Shown here one piece after another: positions 58,070 through 64,000 of a stretch of DNA of 64,000 nucleotides; within the stretch, counting starts at the first letter, position 1; every line of letters begins with the position of its first letter. A program made the translations under genes and the position numbers. This stretch comes from Streptosporangiales bacterium (lineage in GTDB: Bacteria; Actinomycetota; Actinomycetes; Streptosporangiales; WHSR01), in contig WHSR01000001.1 in assembly GCA_009379995.1 (NCBI GenBank), forward strand, positions 62,001 through 126,000. Reading direction: 5' to 3'. The notes under the pieces are model-generated. The model saw only the letters and a list, made by a program, of their open reading frames with translations. It had not been told where the DNA came from and made no database searches.

Positions 58070-58102
58070 TGGCCGGCGGCGGCCCCCGACCGCCGCCGGC
58101 CA
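58070..58102. terminator. 13-bp perfect hairpin ending the propeller operon
   Basis: Bases 58070-58082 pair exactly with 58090-58102 around a seven-base loop, just past the stop (58108) of the last propeller gene on the minus strand. GC-only stem, no T-run. Confidence 0.7.
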
Positions 58103-58107
58103 GCGAC

Positions 58108-59241
58108 TCATCCCGAGGTTCGTCCGCTTCGGGTGGGCAGCACACTCAGCGACTGGAACGCTGGCTGGCGACCTCCGGAGCCCAGCGTCTGGACTAGGGT
58201 TAGGTTGCCGTCCGGGGCGACGGTGAAGGTGTTGACGATGCTGTCGGTGTAGTCGCTGACGTACATCCGCCGCCCGTTCGGGGCGAAGCCGATGCCGATC
58301 GGGCTCGCCATGTCCACCCGGTCGACGGTCTCGGTGAGTCGCCCGTCGCGGCCGATGGTGAAACCCAGCACCTGCCCTGGAGGGGACGGGTCGCGGTCCT
58401 CCACGCCGACCGCTGTCACGTAGAGCCGGCGTCCGTCCGGGCTTATCGCTGCTCCTTCCGGGCCGTCGCCGGCGGCGACCGGCGAGTTGGGTACGGGGGT
58501 GAGGCTGCCGTCACGGCCGACGCGGAATCCGTACACGTCGTTGGAGACCTGGTGTACGACGTAGACGAAGCGGCCGTTCGGTGTGATCACGGTTTCCGCG
58601 CCGCTGATCCCGATGTCCGCCTTCGCCACCCGGCGCCCGGGTGTGCCGTCCGGCTCGATGGCGAAGCCGGTGATCACGCTCGGCCCGGTGTCGCTGGGCC
58701 GGCCATGGCTCACGTACAGGAAATGGCCATCGGGAGTCACCGCGATGCCCTTGGGTACGGCGGCACCGGAGTCCACCACCTCGCGCAGCGTGAGCGCGCC
58801 GTCGGGCCGGATCGTAAATATCGAAATCGTGCGGTTGCCGCCGTTGCCGACATAGGCCATGCGTCCGTTCAGCGCGACCTCGATCCCGACTGGGCTGGGG
58901 GTCTCGATCGCGCCGAACCGGGTGAGTACGCCGTTCGGCCCGATCCGGTACATGTCGACCCGGTCGGCGGTGGTGCCCGAGACATACGCGAAGCGCAGAT
59001 CGGGCGTGAATGCCATGCCGCGTGCTCCGCCACCCGCCTCCACGGAGCTGACTCGGGTGAGGGTGCCCGTGTTGTTGATGGCGAAGTGGGTGACGTTTGG
59101 TGTGCCGCTGTTCGTCACGTACACGATGCGGCCGCCGGGCGGTGCGTCGTCCGTCGCGGCGCCCGGGAAGGACATGGCGAGTGTTGCGGCGGTGGTGAGG
59201 CCAACAATGGCTGCGGCCACCAGCCGGCTGCGACCGTTCAT
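58108..59241 (-). CDS. Secreted YVTN/lactonase-family beta-propeller, array member 6
   Basis: A 377-residue exported protein, the last gene of the array in transcription order. Signal peptide (RSRLVAAAIVGLTTAATLAMSF), then seven-bladed propeller repeats of YVTN/6-phosphogluconolactonase type (GRIVYVTNSGTPNVTHFAIN, PDGHFLYVSHGRPSDTG, PDGRRLYVTAVGVED, NGRRMYVSDYTDSIVNTF). ATG 59241 overlaps the upstream paralogue's stop. Catalytic residues for lactonase activity are not obvious, so a binding or surface role is equally likely. Confidence 0.88.
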   Translation of the reverse strand: MNGRSRLVAAAIVGLTTAATLAMSFPGAATDDAPPGGRIVYVTNSGTPNVTHFAINNTGTLTRVSSVEAGGGARGMAFTPDLRFAYVSGTTADRVDMYRIGPNGVLTRFGAIETPSPVGIEVALNGRMAYVGNGGNRTISIFTIRPDGALTLREVVDSGAAVPKGIAVTPDGHFLYVSHGRPSDTGPSVITGFAIEPDGTPGRRVAKADIGISGAETVITPNGRFVYVVHQVSNDVYGFRVGRDGSLTPVPNSPVAAGDGPEGAAISPDGRRLYVTAVGVEDRDPSPPGQVLGFTIGRDGRLTETVDRVDMASPIGIGFAPNGRRMYVSDYTDSIVNTFTVAPDGNLTLVQTLGSGGRQPAFQSLSVLPTRSGRTSG

Positions 59242-60371
59242 CGGGAGGCCCTTCCGCTTCGGGTGGGCAGCACGCTCACCGAGTCAAACTTCGGCTGTGG
59301 GCCTCCGGACGACAGCGTCTGGACAAGGGTCAGGTTGCCGTCCCGGCGGACAGCGAACGTGTTGACGATGTCGTCGAAGCTGTCGCTGACGTACAGGTGC
59401 CGCCCGTCCGGGGCGAACCCGATACCGATCGGGGCGGTCATGTCGATCCGGTCGATGCTTTCCGTGAGTCGCCCGTCGGGGCCGATCGTGAAGCCCAGCA
59501 CCTCGCCCGGAATACTGACGTCGCTGTCCTCCGCACCGATCGCTGTCACGTAGAGCCGGCTTCCGTCCGGGCTTGTCGCGGCCCCCTGCGGCCCGTCGCC
59601 GGCGGCTACCGGCGAGCCGGGTACGGGGGTGAGGGCGCCGCTGCGGCCGATGCGGAACCCGTGCACGTCGTTCGACACGAGGTGCGCGACGTACAGAAAC
59701 CGGCCGTTCGGTGTGATCGTGGGATCCGCGCCGCTGATCCCGATGTCCGCCTTCGCCACCCGGCGCCCGGGTGTGCCGTCCGGCCTGATGGCGAAGCCGG
59801 TGATCACGCTCGGCCCGGTGTCGCTGGGCCGGCCATGGCTCACGTACAGGAATCTGCCGTCGGGAGTCACCCCTACACCCCTGGGTGCGGCGGCCTCGGT
59901 ATCCACCGCGCCGCGTGGCGTGAGCCCACCGTCGGGCCGGACCGCGAACACCGAGAGCGTGTCGTTACTGGGGCTGGAAACGTAGACAGTGCGTCCGTTC
60001 GGTGTGATCGCGATCGAGAATGGGTTTGGGGATTCCGTCGCTCCGAATCGGGTCAGCGCGCCGTCCGGGCCGATCCGATACATCTCGATCTGGTCACTCG
60101 AGAGGTACGCGAAGCGCAGGTCGGGGGTGAAGACCATGCCACGCGCTCCCTGGCCCGCGCCCATGGTGTCAACCGGGGCGAGGGTACCGCCGGCGTTGAT
60201 GGCGAAGCGAGCGATGCTCGCGGCGGTGCCGCGGTCGACCGCACTGTTCGTTACGTACACCGTATGGCCGCCCAGCGACGCGCCGGCCAGCCCGGGGGTT
60301 GGTGCCGATAGGACGAGGGTTGCAGCGGTGGCGAGGCCGGCTGCGATCGTTGCTCGGCGGCGGCCGTTCAC
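59238..60371 (-). CDS. Secreted YVTN/lactonase-family beta-propeller, array member 5
   Basis: 377 residues, GTG 60371. Its central part is almost identical to member 6 (PDGRFLYVSHGRPSDTGPSV, GTPGRRVAKADIGISG), while the blade near residue 80-130 differs (FAYLSSDQIEMYRIGPDGA, SPSNDTLSVFAVRPDGG). Such patchy identity suggests gene conversion within the array. Signal peptide AGLATAATLVLSAPTPGLAGA. Confidence 0.88.
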   Translation of the reverse strand: MNGRRRATIAAGLATAATLVLSAPTPGLAGASLGGHTVYVTNSAVDRGTAASIARFAINAGGTLAPVDTMGAGQGARGMVFTPDLRFAYLSSDQIEMYRIGPDGALTRFGATESPNPFSIAITPNGRTVYVSSPSNDTLSVFAVRPDGGLTPRGAVDTEAAAPRGVGVTPDGRFLYVSHGRPSDTGPSVITGFAIRPDGTPGRRVAKADIGISGADPTITPNGRFLYVAHLVSNDVHGFRIGRSGALTPVPGSPVAAGDGPQGAATSPDGSRLYVTAIGAEDSDVSIPGEVLGFTIGPDGRLTESIDRIDMTAPIGIGFAPDGRHLYVSDSFDDIVNTFAVRRDGNLTLVQTLSSGGPQPKFDSVSVLPTRSGRASR

Positions 60372-61537
60372 CGCGGGGTCCTTTCGCTTCGGGTGGGCAG
60401 CACGTTGACCGAGTGGAACGCCGGCTGGGGGCCTCCGGAAGGCAGGGTCTGGATGAGGGTCAGGTTGCCGTCGGGGGCGACGATGAAGGTGTTGACGATG
60501 CTGTCGGTGTAGTCGCTGACGTACATCCGTCGGCTGTCCGGGGTGAAGCCGATGCCGGTCGGGCTGGTCATGTCGACTCGGTCGATGTTTTCGGTGAGTC
60601 GCCCGTCGTTGCCGATCGTGAAGCCCAGCACCTGGCCCGGGAACGCTATGTCGCCGTTCTCAACCCCGAGCGCGGACACGTAGAGTCGGCGTCCGTCCGG
60701 GCTCACCGCAGCGCCTCCCGGGAAGTCGCCGCCATCGACCGGGGATCCGGGCACGGGCGTCAGGCTGCCGTCACCGCCGATGCGGAACCCGTGCATGTCG
60801 TTCGAGGCCTGGTTCACCACGTACACGAAGCGGCCGTTCGGGGTGATCACCGTACCGGAGCCGGAGATCCCGATCGTTGCCCGTGCTACCTCGCGTCCGA
60901 CGGAGCCATCCGGGCCAAGGGCGAAGCCGGTGAGCACGCTCGGCTTGGTGTCGGTGGGCAGGCCGTGGCTGACGTACAGGAACCGGCCGTCGGGGGTGAC
61001 CGCGATGACCTTGGCCGCCTCGGCCCCGGTGTCCACTGCGCCGCGCGCGGCGAGCCCGCCGTCGGACCGGACGGCGAACACCGAGACCATGCGCGTGTCG
61101 GCGTTGCTCACATAGATCGTGCGCCCGTTCGGCGCGATCGCGATCGCGCCGGGGCCGGGGGTTTCGACAGCTCCGAAGGGGTTGAGCGAGCCGTCCGGCC
61201 TGATCCGGTACATGTGGATCTGGTCGACGTCGGGGGCGGCGAGGTAGGCGTAGCGCAAATCGGGGGTGAAGACCATGCCGTGCGCGCCGCGGCCCCCCCG
61301 GGCGGTGTCGACCGGGTTGAGGGTGCCCGCGTTGTTGATGGCGAAACGGGCGACGTTCGGGTCGCCGCCGTCCCTCGCGCTGTTGGTCACGTACACGGTC
61401 CGCCCGCCGCGCGGTACGGCGTCCGGTGCGGTCGACGCGCGGTCCGCGGCGGCCATCGGGGTGACTGCCCCCGAGAGGGCGAGGGTTGCGGCGGTGGCGA
61501 GGCCGGCTGCGATCGTTGCTCGGCGGCGGCCGTTCAC
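60368..61537 (-). CDS. Secreted YVTN/lactonase-family beta-propeller, array member 4
   Basis: 389 residues, GTG 61537; the longest complete copy owing to a longer signal/linker region (VTPMAAADRASTAPDAVPRGG). Its signal peptide start (GRRRATIAAGLATAATL) is the same as in member 5. Blades: LRYAYLAAPDVDQIHMYRIRP, IYVSNADTRMVSVFAVRSDGG, FLYVSHGLPTDTKPSVLTGF. Confidence 0.88.
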   Translation of the reverse strand: MNGRRRATIAAGLATAATLALSGAVTPMAAADRASTAPDAVPRGGRTVYVTNSARDGGDPNVARFAINNAGTLNPVDTARGGRGAHGMVFTPDLRYAYLAAPDVDQIHMYRIRPDGSLNPFGAVETPGPGAIAIAPNGRTIYVSNADTRMVSVFAVRSDGGLAARGAVDTGAEAAKVIAVTPDGRFLYVSHGLPTDTKPSVLTGFALGPDGSVGREVARATIGISGSGTVITPNGRFVYVVNQASNDMHGFRIGGDGSLTPVPGSPVDGGDFPGGAAVSPDGRRLYVSALGVENGDIAFPGQVLGFTIGNDGRLTENIDRVDMTSPTGIGFTPDSRRMYVSDYTDSIVNTFIVAPDGNLTLIQTLPSGGPQPAFHSVNVLPTRSERTPR

Positions 61538-62484
61538 CGCTGGGTCCCTTCGGGCAGCACGTTGATCGACTGGAACGCTGGCCGACGGCCCTGGGACTTC
61601 ACCGTCTGGAGCAGTCTGAGGTTGCCGTCCGGGGCGACGGTGAAGGTGTTGACGATGCTGTCGGTGTAGTCGCCGCCGCCCACCGGCGAGCCGGGCACGG
61701 GCGAGAGCCCGCCGTCGCGACCGATGCGGAACCCGTACACGTCGTTGGTGATCTCATGCACGACGTACACAAAGCGGCCGTTCGGGGTGATCACGGTTTC
61801 CGCGCCCCCGATGCCGATCTGGACCCGCGCCACATCGCGCCCGACCGAGCCGTCTGGCCGAAGAGCGAAGCCGATGATCACACCCGGCTCGGTGTCGGTG
61901 GGTAGCCCGTGGCCCACGTACAGGAACCGGCCGTCGGGCGTCAGCGCGACGTCGTGGGTCGCCTCGGCCCCGGTGTCCACCACCTGGCGCAGGGTGAGCC
62001 CGCCGTCGGGCCGGACCGTGAACACCGACACCATGCGAGTGCCGGCGTTCACGACATAGAGCGTGCGCCCGTTCGGTGCGATCGCGATCCCGAGCGGGCT
62101 CGGGGTCTCCACCGCGCCGAACCGGGTGAGCTCGCCGTTCGGCCCGATCCGGTACATGTCGACCCGGTTGGCCGTAGTGCTCGCCACGTATGCGAAGCGC
62201 AGGTCGGGCGTGAACGCCATGCCGCGCGCTCTAGCGCCCGCGTCTACGGTGTCCACCGGGTTGAGGGTGCCCGCGTTGTTGATGGTGAAGCGGGCGACGT
62301 TCGGCGTGCCACCGTCGTCCGCGCTGTTGGTCACGTACACGGTCCGGCCGCCGGGCGGTAAGGCGTCCGATGCGGTCGAAGCGCGTTCCGGATCGGCCGC
62401 AGCGGCGGCCGGCCCGAACATTGCGAGGGTTGCGGCGGCGGCGAGGCCGGCGGCTCCAACTGCTGCTCGGCGGCGGCTGTTCAT
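61534..62484 (-). CDS. Secreted YVTN/lactonase-family beta-propeller, array member 3, internally deleted
   Basis: 316 residues, ATG 62484. It equals its neighbours up to PVPGSPVGGGD, then jumps straight to YTDSIVNTFTVAPDGN. It therefore lacks the about 70 residues present in the others at this point (from the SPDGRRLYV blade to the MYVSD blade). The deletion is in frame and joins at a shared GCGACTACACCGAC-like string near 61675. A propeller without these one to two blades may not close, so this copy could be non-functional or have fewer blades. Confidence 0.85.
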   Translation of the reverse strand: MNSRRRAAVGAAGLAAAATLAMFGPAAAAADPERASTASDALPPGGRTVYVTNSADDGGTPNVARFTINNAGTLNPVDTVDAGARARGMAFTPDLRFAYVASTTANRVDMYRIGPNGELTRFGAVETPSPLGIAIAPNGRTLYVVNAGTRMVSVFTVRPDGGLTLRQVVDTGAEATHDVALTPDGRFLYVGHGLPTDTEPGVIIGFALRPDGSVGRDVARVQIGIGGAETVITPNGRFVYVVHEITNDVYGFRIGRDGGLSPVPGSPVGGGDYTDSIVNTFTVAPDGNLRLLQTVKSQGRRPAFQSINVLPEGTQR

Positions 62485-63623
62485 CGCGGGGTCCTTTCGC
62501 TTCGGGTGGGCAGCACGTTGACCGACTGGAACCCCGGCTGGGGGCCTCCGGATTTGAGCGTCTGGATGAGCCTCAGGTTGCCGTCCGGGGCGACGGCGAA
62601 GGTGTTGACGATGCTGTCGGAGAAATCGCTGACGTACATGCGTCGCCCGTCCGGGGTGAACCCGATGCCGATCGGGCTTGCCATGTCGACCCGGTCGACG
62701 GTCTCGGTGAGGCGCCCGTCGTCGCCGATCGTGAAGCCCAGGACCTGGCCGGGGAATCCGACGTCGCCGTCTTCCACGCCGACGGCTGTCACGTAGAGTC
62801 GGCGCCCGTCCGGGCTTATCGCGGCGCCTTCCGCCGCGTCGCCGCCGTCGACCGGCGAACCGGGTACGGGAGTGAGGTCGCCGTCGCGGCCGATGCGGAA
62901 TCCGTGCACGTCGTTCGACACTTGGTGTGCGACGTACACGAAGCGGCCGTCTGGTGTGATGACGGTTTCCGCGCCGGAGATTCCGATCTTCGCCTTCGCC
63001 ACCTGGCGCCCCAGCAACCCGTCCGCCCGGAGGGTGAAGCCGGTGAGCGCGCTCGGCTCGGCGTCGGTGGGCAGGCCGTGGCTGACGTACAGGAACCGGC
63101 CGTCGGGGGTCACCGCGATGCCCTTGGTCGCCTCGGCCCCGGTATCCGCCGTGCCGCGCGGCGTGAGCGTGCCGTCGGACCGGACAGTAAATACCGAGAT
63201 CGTGCGGAGACCGGCGTTGCCCACGTAGATCGTGCGCCCGTTCGGCGCGATCGCGATCATGAACGGGCTTGGGGTTTCCACGGCTCCGAAGGGGGTGAGC
63301 GCGCCGTCCGGCCCAATCCGGAACATCTGGACTTGATCGATGTCGCTGGCCGCGAGGTACGCGAAGCGCAGGTCGGGTGTGAAGGCCATGCCGCGCGCCC
63401 CGCGGCCCGCCTCCGTGGTGTCAACGAGGGTGAGGGGACCGCCGGCGTTGCTGGCGAAGCGAGCGACGTTCGCGTCGCCGCCCTCCCTTGCACTGTTCGT
63501 CACGTACACCGTGTGGCCGCCGGCCAGCCCGTCGGCCAGCCCGTGGGCCGGCCCGGTCAGGACGAGGGCTGCGATGGTGGCGAGGCCGGCGGCTCCGGCC
63601 GCTGCTCGGCGACGGCCGTTCAC
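62481..63623 (-). CDS. Secreted YVTN/lactonase-family beta-propeller, array member 2
   Basis: 380 residues, GTG 63623. Signal peptide (AAAGAAGLATIAALVLTGPAHGLA) and the full blade set (GHTVYVTNSAREGGDANVAR, FAYLAASDIDQVQMFRIGPD, IYVGNAGLRTISVFTVRSDG, MYVSDFSDSIVNTFAVAPDG). Its stop overlaps the ATG of member 3. Confidence 0.88.
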   Translation of the reverse strand: MNGRRRAAAGAAGLATIAALVLTGPAHGLADGLAGGHTVYVTNSAREGGDANVARFASNAGGPLTLVDTTEAGRGARGMAFTPDLRFAYLAASDIDQVQMFRIGPDGALTPFGAVETPSPFMIAIAPNGRTIYVGNAGLRTISVFTVRSDGTLTPRGTADTGAEATKGIAVTPDGRFLYVSHGLPTDAEPSALTGFTLRADGLLGRQVAKAKIGISGAETVITPDGRFVYVAHQVSNDVHGFRIGRDGDLTPVPGSPVDGGDAAEGAAISPDGRRLYVTAVGVEDGDVGFPGQVLGFTIGDDGRLTETVDRVDMASPIGIGFTPDGRRMYVSDFSDSIVNTFAVAPDGNLRLIQTLKSGGPQPGFQSVNVLPTRSERTPR

Positions 63624-64000
63624 CGCTGGGTCCTTTCAGGCAGCACGTTGACCGAGTGGAATGCTGGCTCGGAGCCGCCGGATTTCACCGTCTGGATGAG
63701 CCTCAGGTTGCCGTCCGGGGCGACGGCGAAGGTGTTGACGATGCTGTCGGAGTGGTCGCTGACGTACAGGTGTCGTCCGTCCGGGGTGAACCCGATGCCG
63801 ATCGGGCTCGTCATGTCGACTCGGTCGATGTTTTCGGCGAGTCGCCCGTCGGGGCCGATCGTGAAGCCCAGCACCTGGCCCGGGAACCCAACGTCGTCGT
63901 CCTCCACGCCGACCGCTGCCACGTAGAGCCGGCGTCCGTCCGGGCTTATCCCGGCGCCCTCCGGGAAGTCGCCGCCGTCGATGGGCGAGCCCGGCACGGG
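63620..64000 (-). CDS. Secreted YVTN/lactonase-family beta-propeller, array member 1 (3' part)
   Basis: Only the last about 126 codons lie in the window (PVPGSPIDGGDFPEGAGISPDG... to NVLPERTQR). They are collinear with the C-terminal third of the other members, with an intact SPDGRRLYVAAVGVEDDD blade. The start and probably further array members lie to the right. Confidence 0.9.
   Translation of the reverse strand, partial: PVPGSPIDGGDFPEGAGISPDGRRLYVAAVGVEDDDVGFPGQVLGFTIGPDGRLAENIDRVDMTSPIGIGFTPDGRHLYVSDHSDSIVNTFAVAPDGNLRLIQTVKSGGSEPAFHSVNVLPERTQR

Larger units (their letters stand above)
58108..64000 (-). repeat. Tandem array of six paralogous propeller genes
   Basis: Six consecutive minus-strand genes share the same plan and long stretches of nearly identical DNA (for example around 58630-58730 and 59750-59850). 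The period is about 1.13 kb, with exact four-base overlaps at 59238, 60368, 61534, 62481 and 63620. The array continues beyond the right edge. Confidence 0.95.

Noticed and set aside
58108-64000. Repeat-rich segment considered as CRISPR or transposon array
   Set aside because: The repetition is explained by full-length paralogous coding sequences; there are no short regular repeats with unique spacers and no transposase.

Overview
The window reads as one chromosomal stretch of a high-GC filamentous actinobacterium. Supporting signs are uniformly high GC, frequent GTG starts, ATGA/GTGA start-stop overlaps, and several families that are abundant in Streptosporangiales and Streptomycetales relatives: WhiJ-like HTH regulators with DUF397 partners, DUF574-type methyltransferases, RsbW-like ATPases and SpoIIE-type phosphatases. 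A genus cannot be assigned from the sequence alone. No tRNA, rRNA, CRISPR array, insertion sequence or phage module was seen.

Layout. 1-8.5 kb: housekeeping genes (3' part of a K+-independent proton pyrophosphatase, SixA-like phosphatase, HAD dehalogenase, serB, an ABC ATPase and an SPFH protein). 8.6-16.6 kb: a coherent catabolic operon in which aldehyde dehydrogenase, FAH-family hydrolase, L-fuconate dehydratase, SDR dehydrogenase, GntR regulator and LutABC together predict L-fuconate to pyruvate plus L-lactate, then L-lactate to pyruvate. 16.7-25.9 kb: an orphan sugar-type ABC ATPase and a developmental/regulatory block (two DUF574 methyltransferases, RsbW-like ATPase, WhiJ-like/DUF397 pair, GntR-UTRA regulator, prim-pol-like protein, PAS-GAF-PP2C phosphatase). 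25.9-35.3 kb: surface-glycan genes including a convincing UDP-sulfoquinovose synthase (sqdB), a GtrA protein, a large fused glycosyltransferase and an epimerase, with a frameshifted flavin-binding-type gene next to a MarR regulator.

35.4-48.4 kb: two hydantoinase/oxoprolinase modules. The first (HyuA-like, DUF917, PucR regulator) is preceded by a consensus promoter and about 260 bases of tandem hairpins with mutually exclusive pairings, a candidate new regulatory RNA. The second (HyuA, HyuB, small protein) leads into a coupled GntR-lactonase-CMD-dehydrogenase-cupin operon. 48.6-53.9 kb: a multicopper oxidase reduced to its two ends, a Nudix hydrolase, a secreted penicillin-acylase-type Ntn hydrolase and an orphan PIMT-type methyltransferase of the kind found with ATP-grasp peptide maturases.

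53.9-57 kb is a scrambled accessory patch. It holds an EndoU nuclease toxin domain with its probable immunity gene between two nearly identical DUF397 fragments, a second orphan copy of the immunity gene, a decapitated phosphotransferase, a decapitated HTH regulator and an AAA ATPase. 58.1-64 kb is a tandem array of six secreted YVTN beta-propeller paralogues on the minus strand, each overlapping the next by four bases and running off the right edge. One member has lost about 70 internal residues.

Assignments come from reading motifs and from memory of protein families. No database search was run.
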